From contig CANLCT010000026.1 in NCBI GenBank assembly GCA_947489195.1, positions 1 to 58,413 on the forward strand: 58,413 bases of DNA. The letters run 5' to 3'. Below, piece after piece: positions 36,588 to 45,467 of the stretch. The position numbers and the translations under genes were made by a program. The DNA is from an uncultured Aquimarina sp. Lineage in GTDB: Bacteria; Bacteroidota; Bacteroidia; Flavobacteriales; Flavobacteriaceae. A model generated the notes under the pieces. That model worked only from the letters and a program-made list of their open reading frames with translations. It ran no database searches and was not told where the DNA came from. Each line of letters begins with the position of its first letter. The first letter of the stretch is position 1.

Positions 36588-37442
36588 ATGAGAAAATTAT
36601 CTTTACTCTTAACCACATTATCGATGGCAACTATAATTGCTCAAACAGAAATAGCCCCAGGTCCTATATTACAAAACGAAGATGCTAATAATGTTAGTGT
36701 TTTTGAAAATGTATTTCAAAGAGGAACTGCTGCTATGGAAGCTACTGCATTTCAAAGATGGTTTGATGGGGGAATTACTAGAAATACCATTGAAGTGTTT
36801 GCCGCCAGACACACTGGAGGTGATATACTTAACGAAGGTGATTCTTGGTTTCCTTTTATTGTAAAAGATGGTTTAAACCCCGTAAGCTTAGATCAAATTA
36901 CTTTTTATGCCCAAGCTTCAACATTGGCTGTATGGAGAGTTGAAGCACGACCAACTTCATCAGACCCATGGATAACCGTTAGTATTTCAAATTTTACCTT
37001 TTTAGATAATTCTAGTGCTACTGATTTGGTGCCAACAGTTATAGAACTAGATACTACAGGAAATTCGGGACAAGGATATAGTGAGTATCGATTAATTTTA
37101 GCCGAAACATGGTCAATTCCTGATAGAAATTTTGATTTAATTGGTGAAGTTGAATTTAGAGCTACCCCTATAAGTACTACATTATCAACTGAAGATTTTT
37201 CTAATGTTAGTAATATTGAAACTTTTCCTAATCCAACCAGTAACCTTTTAAATTTTGGAAATCTCAATAACCTTGATATAGTATCTGTTAACCTAATTGA
37301 TGTATCAGGAAAAACCGTTTTTATTAAAAAAAATGAAAATTTAAATACTATTGATGTTAGTGAATTCCCTTCGGGTCTATACATCGTTGAATTAACACTA
37401 GAAAATGGAGATACAGCTATTAAAAAAATAGTAATTAATTAA
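36588..37442 (+). CDS. Secreted protein with T9SS sorting domain, PUL-associated
   Basis: This 284-residue protein has a signal peptide (to about residue 19, TIIAQ). Residues about 20-190 form one beta-sandwich-like domain (DGGITRNTIEVFAARHTGGDIL, LAVWRVEARPTSSDPW, EYRLILAETWSIPDRNFDLIGEVEF) resembling discoidin-type modules. The last 70 residues are a type A T9SS C-terminal domain (FPNPTSNLLNF, LYIVELTLENGDTAIKKIVIN). It has no catalytic motif, so a secreted or cell-surface carbohydrate-binding role is the best guess. It is divergent from kduI and 88 bases upstream of the beta-helix protein, probably the same transcript. Confidence 0.8.
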   Translation: MRKLSLLLTTLSMATIIAQTEIAPGPILQNEDANNVSVFENVFQRGTAAMEATAFQRWFDGGITRNTIEVFAARHTGGDILNEGDSWFPFIVKDGLNPVSLDQITFYAQASTLAVWRVEARPTSSDPWITVSISNFTFLDNSSATDLVPTVIELDTTGNSGQGYSEYRLILAETWSIPDRNFDLIGEVEFRATPISTTLSTEDFSNVSNIETFPNPTSNLLNFGNLNNLDIVSVNLIDVSGKTVFIKKNENLNTIDVSEFPSGLYIVELTLENGDTAIKKIVIN

Positions 37443-37530
37443 TTCCCTTCATTTAACTATAATTGGTATTACCGCTTTATCTTATTTAATTATCCCGCTA
37501 TTTACTGTTAAACGCATAAGTATTTATATC

Positions 37531-38955
37531 ATGAAAAGATTAATTAAAATAGCATATTCTATAAAACTATTTTTATCTGTAACCTTATTTATCCATAGCA
37601 TTTGTCATTTAAAAGCTCAGCAAATTGGTGATCCTGGATTAGAATTTGATAATACTAAAAATGATCCTAATTATCCTTTTATGATCGAATGGCAAAATGC
37701 TGGTGTTGAAGGAGGAGTTCCAAATCGTTCTAGTAACTTAACTAAAGCTTCTATTTCTCCAACAAATTCAGATGGAATTCAACAAGCTATTAATAATGCT
37801 AATACACAAAACAAACCATTCGTAATTCTACTTAAAAAAGGAACTTATACTATAGACAAACCGATTAGAATGAGATCTAATATTATTCTTAGAGGAGAAG
37901 ATAAAAATGAGGTAAAATTAAATGTAAGTATACGTTCAAATGGTAATAGAACAATTACCTCAATTGCATTTAACAATATCACTAAAGCAGCATTAGAAGA
38001 TTTAACCTTTGAATATATGCCTCCACAGCCTATAATGCTGTACGATGATACTAACGTTCCAAGAAATACATTTTGCGGTGACCGCTGTTTCAACAACAAT
38101 CCAGAAGGAATAAATAATATGTACGTTTCATTTGTAAAAATGAATGGTGCTACAACAAATTGTTGGGTAGAAAACTGTAATTTCAAAAATTCGGGTACAG
38201 ATCCTATTGAAATTAAGGCCAACCACAACACCTTTCGAAATAATTTTGTTGATGGTGCCTTTAATAGAGGCGGCGGCGGTAATGCTTATTATGATATTAC
38301 AGGCGACTATAATCTTATAACTAATGAAAGAGTTAGACGAATCAGACATTTTGCAATTCAACTTGGAGCTAAATATAATGTGGTTATTGGATGTAATTTA
38401 GAGGTTGATGTAAACTTTCACAATAGAGATGATGGCTTCAATTTAATAGAAAATAATACCATTAAAAGTGAGCGATGGAGATCATGGGGCGCATTTGCAT
38501 CTGGAGCAACTAGGTTTGGACATGACAAACCAGGTATTAATAATATAATTTTTAATAATAATACAAGCGGACGAGGAAACTCAGTCAATTTTTCAACCGA
38601 TCAAAAAGTATTTGTTTTTGATCAGTTTATGGAACCAAGGTTATTGAGAAACACTCCGCCTTTAGGAAATACATTTTATCCTATCATTCTTGAAAGTGAA
38701 GCTAACCTATCAACCGAAGAGTTTTTAGATGTAAATAAAAAAATTACTATTTACCCCAATCCCGTTACTATGACTTCTCTAGTAACTATAAACAACCTTA
38801 AAGGGGAATCGATTTCACTAATAGATAGTGCGGGTAATATTTTAAAAACGATTTCTATACCCTCATCAAATTATAAACTGGATACTTCAAACTTAGTTAC
38901 AGGTATTTATTTTATTAAAAATAATTACAGTACTATAAAATTAATTATTCAATAG
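37531..38955 (+). CDS. T9SS-secreted right-handed beta-helix protein, putative polysaccharide lyase
   Basis: This 474-residue protein has a signal peptide ending near HLKAQ. The body is a parallel beta-helix (about 80-375): QQAINNANTQNKPFVILLKKGTYTI, MRSNIILRGED, then rungs rich in asparagine (NCWVENCNFKNSGTDPIEIKANHNTFRNN). Conserved-looking charged strings RRIRHFAIQLGAKYNVVIG and VNFHNRDDGFNLIENNTI line one face and are candidates for the active cleft. The C-terminus (about 400-474) is a T9SS sorting domain (ITIYPNPV, GIYFIKNN). Beta-helix families include PL1, PL6, PL9 and GH28, but I cannot assign one. As a T9SS-secreted member of the locus it is the best candidate for the first, extracellular cut. 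Confidence 0.78.
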   Translation: MKRLIKIAYSIKLFLSVTLFIHSICHLKAQQIGDPGLEFDNTKNDPNYPFMIEWQNAGVEGGVPNRSSNLTKASISPTNSDGIQQAINNANTQNKPFVILLKKGTYTIDKPIRMRSNIILRGEDKNEVKLNVSIRSNGNRTITSIAFNNITKAALEDLTFEYMPPQPIMLYDDTNVPRNTFCGDRCFNNNPEGINNMYVSFVKMNGATTNCWVENCNFKNSGTDPIEIKANHNTFRNNFVDGAFNRGGGGNAYYDITGDYNLITNERVRRIRHFAIQLGAKYNVVIGCNLEVDVNFHNRDDGFNLIENNTIKSERWRSWGAFASGATRFGHDKPGINNIIFNNNTSGRGNSVNFSTDQKVFVFDQFMEPRLLRNTPPLGNTFYPIILESEANLSTEEFLDVNKKITIYPNPVTMTSLVTINNLKGESISLIDSAGNILKTISIPSSNYKLDTSNLVTGIYFIKNNYSTIKLIIQ

Positions 38956-38970
38956 TTAAAAAAACTAAAC

Positions 38971-39017
38971 TATAAAATAGGCCATCTAATCTTTTATATT
39001 AAGTGGCCTATTTTATA
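38971..39017. terminator. Bidirectional terminator
   Basis: A perfect 14-bp inverted repeat, TATAAAATAGGCCA (38971-38984) and TGGCCTATTTTATA (39004-39017), lies between the convergent beta-helix gene and pepD, ending transcription from both sides. Confidence 0.8.
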
Positions 39018-39058
39018 AATCTATTATTCAATTAATAGAATGGTAAAAAACTCATCTA

Positions 39059-40519
39059 TTATTTTAAAGGAATTTCTTTTAATACAGCGTCTACTAATTT
39101 CCAATACTTTTGTACTGAACTTATAGACACACGCTCATCGGGTGAATGGGCTCCTAAAATGGTAGGTCCAAAAGAAACCATATCCATGTTAGGATAATGC
39201 TCTCCAATAATTCCACATTCTAAACCTGCATGACAAGCCATTATGTGTGCTCTTTCATTATGTAATTTATAATAAGTATCATCTAATACCTTTAAAATGG
39301 GTGAATTTCTATTTGGTTTCCAACCAGGGTATGCTCCGCCAAAGTTTACTTCGCAACCTGAAAGCTCAAAGGCAGATCGCAAACTGTTTGCCACATTGGT
39401 ACGAGATGATAATACACTGCTTCTAGTTAAACAATCTATTTTTAAAGCTCCACTTCCTATTTGCACTTTTGCAATGTTATTTGACGCCTCAACCAAACCT
39501 TCTACCTCTGGCGACATCCTAAAAACGCCATTATGCGCTGTATGCAATGATTTTATAATGCCCTCTTGCACTCCTAAATCCATTACTTTTTTTGGTGTTC
39601 TTATTTTTTTAAGCTCGATAGTTAGGTTAGGATCCATGCGCTGTTGTTCTGCCTTTATTGCAGTGATCAATAAATTGATTTCTAATAAAAAAACATCTTC
39701 ATTAATTGAATCAATGGCTACAATGGCTTCGCTCTCTCTGGGTATTGCATTACGCAAACTACCTCCTGTAATACTTGAAATTTGTAATCCAAAATTTTCA
39801 TAAGCATCCAAAAGTAATCGATTCATAATTTTATTAGCATTACCTAAGCCTTTATGAATTTCAATACCCGAATGTCCGCCTTCAAGTCCTTTTACGCTTA
39901 TCTGATACCCCATTTTGGTAGCATCGGTATCTGTTTCAATATAACTTCTTTCAGCTGTTACATCTATTCCTCCTGCACATCCGATACCAATTTCGTTATC
40001 TTCCTCGGTATCTAAGTTTAAAAGAATACTTCCTGTTAATAAATCGCTACTCAAATTCATGGCACCTGTCATTCCTGTTTCTTCATCAACAGTAAACAAG
40101 GCTTCAATTTTAGGGTGTTGCATATCATTTGACGCCAAAATTGCCATAATGGTAGCTACTCCAATTCCATTATCGGCACCCAGTGTAGTTCCTTTTGCTT
40201 TTACCCAATCTCCTTCAATACACATTTCAATTCCTTGAGTAACAAAATCAAATTGGGTATCATTATTTTTTTGATGCACCATATCTAAATGTGACTGTAA
40301 AACAACCGTTCTACGATCTTCCATTCCGGCAGAAGCTGGTTTTATGATCAGCACATTACCAACAGTATCTTGTTTTACTTCTAACGAAAGTGAAGCACCA
40401 AAAGCTTTCATAAAAGCAATTACCTCTTCCTCTTTTTTTGAAGCACGAGGTACCGCATTAAGATCGGCAAAATGATTCCACAATGATTTAGGTTCTAATG
40501 ATCGTATGGCAGTATTCAT
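39059..40519 (-). CDS. pepD: Aminoacyl-histidine dipeptidase (M20 family)
   Basis: Hydrolyses Xaa-His and other dipeptides in the cytosol. The 486-residue protein has the M20/PepD architecture: a catalytic domain with zinc-ligand motifs LQSHLDMVHQ, GADNGIG and DEETGMTGA, an inserted lid domain with GLEGGHSGIEIHKG, and a C-terminal ACHAGLECGIIGEHYPNMDMVSFGP motif. The length is normal and no signal peptide is present. A good promoter (TTG at 40565-40567, 21-base spacer, TATATTTG) precedes it. It is divergent from the DUF3810 gene and not connected to the PUL. Confidence 0.93.
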   Translation of the reverse strand: MNTAIRSLEPKSLWNHFADLNAVPRASKKEEEVIAFMKAFGASLSLEVKQDTVGNVLIIKPASAGMEDRRTVVLQSHLDMVHQKNNDTQFDFVTQGIEMCIEGDWVKAKGTTLGADNGIGVATIMAILASNDMQHPKIEALFTVDEETGMTGAMNLSSDLLTGSILLNLDTEEDNEIGIGCAGGIDVTAERSYIETDTDATKMGYQISVKGLEGGHSGIEIHKGLGNANKIMNRLLLDAYENFGLQISSITGGSLRNAIPRESEAIVAIDSINEDVFLLEINLLITAIKAEQQRMDPNLTIELKKIRTPKKVMDLGVQEGIIKSLHTAHNGVFRMSPEVEGLVEASNNIAKVQIGSGALKIDCLTRSSVLSSRTNVANSLRSAFELSGCEVNFGGAYPGWKPNRNSPILKVLDDTYYKLHNERAHIMACHAGLECGIIGEHYPNMDMVSFGPTILGAHSPDERVSISSVQKYWKLVDAVLKEIPLK

Positions 40520-40535
40520 AAGTATGTCTTTTTCT

Positions 40536-40567
40536 CAAATATAACTATTCGCTTATTTTTTTATCAA
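40536..40567 (-). promoter_or_regulatory. pepD promoter
   Basis: The minus strand carries TATATTTG (40543-40536), an exact -7 match, and TTG (40567-40565) 21 bases upstream. The -7 box ends 16 bases before the ATG, implying a very short leader. Confidence 0.6.
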
Positions 40568-40590
40568 GTGATTTTACTATTTTTAACCTT

Positions 40591-41643
40591 ATGCAAATAA
40601 AAAAATGGATCATACCGTTACTCTTACCCATTCAAATTCTGTTTATTAAATGGATTAGTAATTACCCCGAATGGATTGAAACCAATTACAGCTTAGGTAT
40701 TTACCCTAAAATATCTAAATTTTTACGAAGTATTTTTGGATATTTTGATAGCTCAATTGGTGATATTATTTACATTATAATCGCGATTAACATACTTGCT
40801 TTTTTATGGAAAAAGGTATACAAACGAGGAACTACTTGGAAAAATATAATAATTAGTACACTTAAATTGGCTTCAATTATTTATTTTTTATTCCATGCGT
40901 TATGGGGACTTAATTATTACCGACAACCATTACATAAAGTGCTTGATATTGCACATAAATACAGTACCGAAGAGTTGGAAAAAGTAACTTATCTACTTAT
41001 TGAAAAATCCAATAATGCACACAAAAAATTAGAACAAAACGATAGTTTAGCTGTAGTAATTCCTTACAACACACAAGAGATTTTTGAACAAACTAGTGAA
41101 GCATATATTGGTTTACAGCAGGTTTTTCCTAAATTAGAATATACTCCCAAAAGTATTAAAAAGTCTTTTTTAAGCCTACCACTAGCATATATGGGCTTTA
41201 GTGGCTATTTAAATCCTTTTACTAATGAAGCACAGGTAAATAAACTAATTGTTCCTTATAAAATGTTTACAACAAGCTGTCACGAAGAAGCCCATCAATT
41301 AGGTTTTGCAAAAGAAAATGAAGCTAATTTTATTGGTGCTATGGCCAGCATGCATAGTCCCGATCCTTATTTTCAATATTCGGGTTATACATTTGCGCTT
41401 CGTTATTGTTTACATGAATTATACGCAAGTGATGAACAAAAGTTTAGTTGCGCTATTGAAAAAGTTCGTCCGGGTATACGTAAAAATTATCAACAAACTC
41501 GAGATTTTTGGAAACAATATCAAAACCCTACCGAACCTTTATTTAAAGCTTTTTATAATCAGTTTTTAAAAGTTAACAATCAATCTGCAGGCATTAAAAG
41601 TTATAATTATGTTGTTGCACTTTTAGTAAATTATATGAAGTAA
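40591..41643 (+). CDS. DUF3810 membrane-anchored metallopeptidase-like protein
   Basis: This 350-residue protein has three hydrophobic helices in the first 110 residues (IIPLLLPIQILFIKW, IGDIIYIIIAINILAFLW, LASIIYFLFHALWGLNYY) and an extracytoplasmic or cytoplasmic domain after them. It contains a zinc-peptidase motif HEEAH in TTSCHEEAHQLGFAKENEANF with a downstream glutamate, as in DUF3810 proteins. Family members are uncharacterised predicted proteases. It is divergent from pepD with 71 bases between and ends at a strong bidirectional terminator. Confidence 0.85.
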   Translation: MQIKKWIIPLLLPIQILFIKWISNYPEWIETNYSLGIYPKISKFLRSIFGYFDSSIGDIIYIIIAINILAFLWKKVYKRGTTWKNIIISTLKLASIIYFLFHALWGLNYYRQPLHKVLDIAHKYSTEELEKVTYLLIEKSNNAHKKLEQNDSLAVVIPYNTQEIFEQTSEAYIGLQQVFPKLEYTPKSIKKSFLSLPLAYMGFSGYLNPFTNEAQVNKLIVPYKMFTTSCHEEAHQLGFAKENEANFIGAMASMHSPDPYFQYSGYTFALRYCLHELYASDEQKFSCAIEKVRPGIRKNYQQTRDFWKQYQNPTEPLFKAFYNQFLKVNNQSAGIKSYNYVVALLVNYMK

Positions 41644-41708
41644 TAACATCCATAAATATTCTATAATTAAGCTCACCTAGTAACATAAAAACGTAAGAGA
41701 GTTAAATA

Positions 41709-41743
41709 AAAAAGTCCTACAATAAAATATTATAGGACTTTTT
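41709..41743. terminator. Bidirectional terminator
   Basis: AAAAAGTCCTA (41709-41719) and TAGGACTTTTT (41733-41743) form a perfect 11-bp hairpin between the convergent DUF3810 and DUF2853 genes. Confidence 0.85.
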
Positions 41744-41760
41744 AAATTAACAGGTATTAA

Positions 41761-42105
41761 TTATTTTTCGTAAACAGATTCTTTTCCAAAATGCTTAGTT
41801 AATAAGTAATAAACAACCGCTCTATATTTAGATCTGTTTGATTTACCATAAGCTTCCATTACAGATGCAATAGCTTCATCTAATTTAGGTCCGTCAGATA
41901 ATCCTAGCTTTTTAATTAAAAAGTTATTTTTAACAGTAGCTATTTCTGTTTCATCACTTCCAGAAACAGTTGAAGCATCTTTATTATAAATTGATGGTCC
42001 ACAACCAATAGTTACTTTAGTTAGCAAATCCATATCTGGAGTTTGATTTAATTTCTCCTTGATATCTGATGCGTACTTTTCGATTAATTCGTCTCTTTTA
42101 CTCAT
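41761..42105 (-). CDS. DUF2853 protein
   Basis: The protein has 114 residues from the ATG at 42105 (MSKRDELIEKYASDIKEKL). The open frame reaches 42144, but that would place the start inside the promoter -7 box at 42142-42149, so the shorter form is preferred. It is a small all-helical cytosolic protein with the DUF2853 pattern (KVTIGCGPSIYNKDASTVSGSDETE, LTKHFGKE). The function is unknown. It is monocistronic with a near-perfect promoter and a strong terminator, suggesting steady, strong expression. Confidence 0.9.
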   Translation of the reverse strand: MSKRDELIEKYASDIKEKLNQTPDMDLLTKVTIGCGPSIYNKDASTVSGSDETEIATVKNNFLIKKLGLSDGPKLDEAIASVMEAYGKSNRSKYRAVVYYLLTKHFGKESVYEK

Positions 42106-42141
42106 TTTTAATGGTTTAATTAAAATACTTAGTGTTATACT

Positions 42142-42172
42142 CAAATATAACGTTTATTGGTGCGAATCAAAA
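42142..42172 (-). promoter_or_regulatory. Consensus promoter of the DUF2853 gene
   Basis: The minus strand has TTTTG (42172-42168), an 18-base spacer and TATATTTG (42149-42142), a near-ideal Bacteroidota housekeeping promoter. It also decides the translation start at 42105. Confidence 0.8.
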
Positions 42173-42193
42173 GAAAATTATTAAATTCTAATA

Positions 42194-43879
42194 TTATTCT
42201 CTGATTTTTGAGAAATATTTTAGAAGAACTGCATCGTTTATCAGACGAGGCGTATGAATCTCTAAAATCTGCTTCCCTTTTGCCTTAAAAAAAGTACTTA
42301 ATTTAGAGGTTAAATCTTTTCCATTTGTGAAACTATATTCAAAATTATACATTGCTGCTAATTTATCAGCTTTTAAATGATGTGTTGTCTCTAAAAAAGT
42401 AGAAAAATAAGAAGCTTCTTTGTTCCCGGGTAAGATTCTAAAAATGCCTCCTCCATCATTATTTATAATTATAATTTTAAAATTTTCGGGGATATAATTA
42501 TTCCATAATGCATTACTATCGTAAAAAAAACTTAGATCACCTGTAATTAAAATAGGTGCTTTTTCATTAATCGTTGCTGCTCCAATGGCTGTACTCGTAC
42601 TTCCATCGATACCACTAGTCCCTCTATTACAAAATACTTCAACCGTTTTTGGTAATCTAAATAATTGTGCATAGCGAATAGTTGAACTATTACTAAGTTG
42701 CAAATGCACTTCTTGCTGAAGCTGAATGAAAATTTGATTAAAAACCGACAAATCTGAATAAGGAATACTCTTTATATATTTATCATGTCCTTTTAAACGT
42801 TGTCGATATTGAGCTAACCAAAATTCTTGATAATTTGAAACTGAAATTTCATGATTATTCCCCTGTAGTGAATCAAAAAAAAGTTGAGGACTTGTTTTTA
42901 TATGCGATGTTAAACAACCATAAGTATCATAAGCTTTTTTAGTATTTACATGCCAATGTATTTTTGGTGTATACTTTCGTAGAAATGCTTTAATTTTTTT
43001 TGAAACAATAAGCCCGCCAAAGGTTAATAATAACTCTGGCTGTAACTGCTTCATTTCTTCATTAGTTAACTCTGCTATTAACTGATCAATACTAGGTATA
43101 ATTTTACCGTGATGTAAATTTGAAGTAGTTTCTGCTAACACCAATACACTAGGATCTTCAAGCAAACGATCAAGGCATGTGTTACTTATTTGATTAGGAG
43201 CAAATACACCAACTAAAACTAATTTTTTTGACGCTTTTTTCCATCTAGATTGTGTTTCTAAATCACACTCATAACTACTATTAACATTATTTGTTAATTT
43301 AAATTCATTTAAACCTTCATTATCAACTTCAATTGTATTGTACAAAGGCTCATAAAAAGGAATGTTTATATGAACAGGACCTTTTTGATTTTCGGCAACA
43401 TCAATAGCTTCTATTACTTTTCTGAAATTCGTGTTTAATAAATTCTCTGAATATTCACTATTATTAGTTAAATTGGATTCACATAAAATATGATTTTTAA
43501 ACACACCTTCTTGTCTAATCGTTTGTCCATCACCAATATCTATATGTTCTTTTGGTCTATCGGCACTTAAAATTACCAAAGGAATATCACTATAAAACGC
43601 TTCGGCAATAGCAGGGTAATAATTAAGCAAAGCACTCCCCGATGTACAAACTAACGCCACAGCTTCAGTAGTTTGTTGAGCAATGCCTAACGCAAAAAAA
43701 GCGGCACATCGTTCATCAACTATGCTATAACATTTAAAAAAAGGATCATTACTAAAGCTAATGGTTAGTGGTGCATTCCTAGAGCCAGGAGAAATAACAA
43801 TATGCCTAAGTTTTTTAGACTTGCAAATTGTTATAATTTGTTGAGCTAAAGGAATCGTTGAAATTATTTTTTTACTCAT
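42194..43879 (-). CDS. menD: MenD, SEPHCHC synthase
   Basis: A thiamine-diphosphate enzyme of menaquinone synthesis that joins isochorismate with 2-oxoglutarate-derived succinic semialdehyde, releasing CO2. The 561-residue protein has the N-terminal pyrimidine-binding domain (VISPGSRNAPLTISF, GSALLNYYPAIAEAFYSDIPLVILSADRP), a middle domain, and a C-terminal diphosphate-binding domain with GDLSFFYDSNALWN and INNDGGGIFRILPG. It follows isochorismate synthase after 60 bases, but has its own promoter-like element flanked by an 8-bp inverted repeat (43884-43909). Confidence 0.95.
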   Translation of the reverse strand: MSKKIISTIPLAQQIITICKSKKLRHIVISPGSRNAPLTISFSNDPFFKCYSIVDERCAAFFALGIAQQTTEAVALVCTSGSALLNYYPAIAEAFYSDIPLVILSADRPKEHIDIGDGQTIRQEGVFKNHILCESNLTNNSEYSENLLNTNFRKVIEAIDVAENQKGPVHINIPFYEPLYNTIEVDNEGLNEFKLTNNVNSSYECDLETQSRWKKASKKLVLVGVFAPNQISNTCLDRLLEDPSVLVLAETTSNLHHGKIIPSIDQLIAELTNEEMKQLQPELLLTFGGLIVSKKIKAFLRKYTPKIHWHVNTKKAYDTYGCLTSHIKTSPQLFFDSLQGNNHEISVSNYQEFWLAQYRQRLKGHDKYIKSIPYSDLSVFNQIFIQLQQEVHLQLSNSSTIRYAQLFRLPKTVEVFCNRGTSGIDGSTSTAIGAATINEKAPILITGDLSFFYDSNALWNNYIPENFKIIIINNDGGGIFRILPGNKEASYFSTFLETTHHLKADKLAAMYNFEYSFTNGKDLTSKLSTFFKAKGKQILEIHTPRLINDAVLLKYFSKIRE

Positions 43880-43883
43880 AATT

Positions 43884-43909
43884 TAGGATTGCTCAAAAAT
43901 ACAATCCTA
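43884..43909 (-). promoter_or_regulatory. menD promoter element inside an inverted repeat
   Basis: TAGGATTG (43884-43891) and CAATCCTA (43902-43909) flank a 10-base spacer that contains most of a perfect -7 box, TATTTTTG on the minus strand (43901-43894). An operator overlapping the promoter is one reading; a leader hairpin is the other. Confidence 0.5.
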
Positions 43910-43939
43910 CAAAATAGAATGCTACTTTTTGCTTAAAAT

Positions 43940-44998
43940 TTATAAAATAGCTTTCATTATTTTTGATTTATTGACCGTTTCTTCCCATTCCAAAACTGGA
44001 TCAGAAGCTGGGGTAATACCTCCTCCCACATAAATTTTCGCTTGTTTTTCTTCAATTTCCATACAACGTAAATTCACATACAATTGTGTAATGCCCATAG
44101 GTTTATACTCTCCTAAATAACCCGTATAAAAATTCCGATCATAACCTTCATGGTCTAAAATAAATGCCTGAGCTTTTACTTTTGGCAAACCACATACGGC
44201 AGAAGTTGGATGTAATACTTCAACTAATTTACTTAATTGACTTGTTGATTTTAAAGTTCCTTTAATTAACGTTTTTAAATGTAATAAACTACCGGCTTTT
44301 TGTGTAAGTGTTTTCCCTTTTTCAATATGTAAAACAATAGGTTTTAATGCATTTAGCATTGAGTCTACAACCATTTGTTGTTCTTCTATTTCTTTTGCTC
44401 CCCATTGTACATTTGTAGTACCTTGATAGGCCATAGTACCAGCCAAGGCAATAGTTTCAAAAGAGTTGTTGTTTAATGATATTAAAGTTTCGGGACTAGC
44501 CCCTAACCACATGCCTATTTTTGGATGATACCAACAATAGCAAAATGTATTAGGGTACAATTTACACATATTTTTAAACCATTTAATAGGTGTTTGCTTA
44601 TCAATGGTTAACGTTTCAACTCTAGAAATAATAACCTTTTGTAGCTCCCCCAAAACAAGTTTTTCAAGCGCAGTTTCAATAATGCTTATATGCTTATCTT
44701 TAACATTAGTGTGTAATACATTTGAATTTTCCTCTAATGAATCAACTAATATATCTGTATATAAATGAGCAGCCAATATAGTAGACGAAGCCTTTGAAAA
44801 CCATATTGCTTTTTTATTAGACTCTATAAAAGGGCTAAACACAAAACCTTCCTCATCAAAACCATTACCAAAGTTTATTTTTTTTGACTCATTTAAGTAG
44901 GCATATATATTTTCATCACTAGGTTTTTTAAAAATCGCAAACGGAAGTTCTGCTTTCCAATGAGTGGTTACTTTTTCAAAAAAATCTTCTAATAGCAT
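43940..44998 (-). CDS. menF: Isochorismate synthase
   Basis: Converts chorismate to isochorismate, the first committed step of menaquinone (or siderophore) synthesis. The 352-residue protein (ATG at 44998; the longer frame would overlap the previous gene) has the chorismate-binding fold: EKLVLGELQKVIISRVE, GASPETLISL, ALAGTMAYQG, HPTSAVCGLPK, ILDHEGYDRNFYTGYLGEY and the C-terminal VGGGITPASDPVLEWEE. Neighbouring MenD and a MenI-like thioesterase fix the pathway as menaquinone. It begins one base after the thioesterase stop codon. Confidence 0.93.
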   Translation of the reverse strand: MLLEDFFEKVTTHWKAELPFAIFKKPSDENIYAYLNESKKINFGNGFDEEGFVFSPFIESNKKAIWFSKASSTILAAHLYTDILVDSLEENSNVLHTNVKDKHISIIETALEKLVLGELQKVIISRVETLTIDKQTPIKWFKNMCKLYPNTFCYCWYHPKIGMWLGASPETLISLNNNSFETIALAGTMAYQGTTNVQWGAKEIEEQQMVVDSMLNALKPIVLHIEKGKTLTQKAGSLLHLKTLIKGTLKSTSQLSKLVEVLHPTSAVCGLPKVKAQAFILDHEGYDRNFYTGYLGEYKPMGITQLYVNLRCMEIEEKQAKIYVGGGITPASDPVLEWEETVNKSKIMKAIL

Positions 44999-44999
44999 A

Positions 45000-45425
45000 C
45001 TACTTTTTTGGAAGCGCAATAGTTGTTAATTTTATAATCGAAATTAATTCATCGGCTTCATTAGTAATTCTTATTTGCCATAATTGAGTAGTTCTTCCCT
45101 TGTGTATGGCCGTTGCTTTACCATATACAAATCCTTCTCGTACACTTTTTACATGATTGGCACTTATTTCCAATCCTCTAATTGTAAATTTAGTATAATC
45201 TACAAAAACATATGCAGCTACACTCCCTACTGATTCTGCCAAAGCAACCATAGCTCCACCATGCAATACACCATCGGGTTGATGTACACGCGAATTTACA
45301 GGCATTTTTGCCACCAAATAATCATCGCCTACATCTATATATGAAATTTCTAAAGTTTCCATAAGCGTATTTTTGCATCCAGCATTACACGTTTTTAATA
45401 TGAGTTGCTTTTGTTCTTCAGTCAT
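45000..45425 (-). CDS. Hotdog-fold thioesterase, probable DHNA-CoA thioesterase
   Basis: This 141-residue protein has the PaaI/YdiI-type hotdog motif VHQPDGVLHGGAMVALAESVGS, whose glutamate is the catalytic residue of this group. The motif is very close to that of E. coli YdiI, which releases 1,4-dihydroxy-2-naphthoate from its CoA ester. Position as first gene of a unit with isochorismate synthase and MenD supports the MenI role. Acyl-CoA thioesterases for other substrates share the fold, so the substrate is an inference from sequence and context. Confidence 0.85.
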   Translation of the reverse strand: MTEEQKQLILKTCNAGCKNTLMETLEISYIDVGDDYLVAKMPVNSRVHQPDGVLHGGAMVALAESVGSVAAYVFVDYTKFTIRGLEISANHVKSVREGFVYGKATAIHKGRTTQLWQIRITNEADELISIIKLTTIALPKK

Positions 45426-45459
45426 TTTAAGTAAAGTTTATGTGGCATAAAATTTACAT

Positions 45460-45467
45460 CAAAAATA
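45460..45467 (-). promoter_or_regulatory. -7 element of the menaquinone operon
   Basis: The minus strand reads TATTTTTG, a perfect TAnnTTTG match, 35 bases upstream of the thioesterase ATG. No convincing -33 box was found. Confidence 0.5.

Noticed and set aside
36905..37384. 159-codon minus-strand frame inside the T9SS protein gene
   Set aside because: The opposite strand has a signal peptide and a T9SS domain; the frame is a shadow.
37845..38231. 128-codon minus-strand frame inside the beta-helix gene
   Set aside because: Shadow of the asparagine-rich beta-helix repeats on the plus strand.
10717..38955. Ulvan or carrageenan/porphyran degradation locus
   Set aside because: No sulfatase gene is present, and I recognise no ulvan lyase, agarase or carrageenase family in the window.
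10717..38955. Alginate utilisation locus
   Set aside because: No PL7, PL17 or other obvious alginate lyase and no 4-deoxy-L-erythro-5-hexoseulose uronate reductase; GH88 and KduI fit glucuronate- or galacturonate-type unsaturated products better.
39297..39803. 168-codon plus-strand frame inside pepD
   Set aside because: It is antisense to a well-supported M20 peptidase with intact motifs; no promoter or protein-like features.
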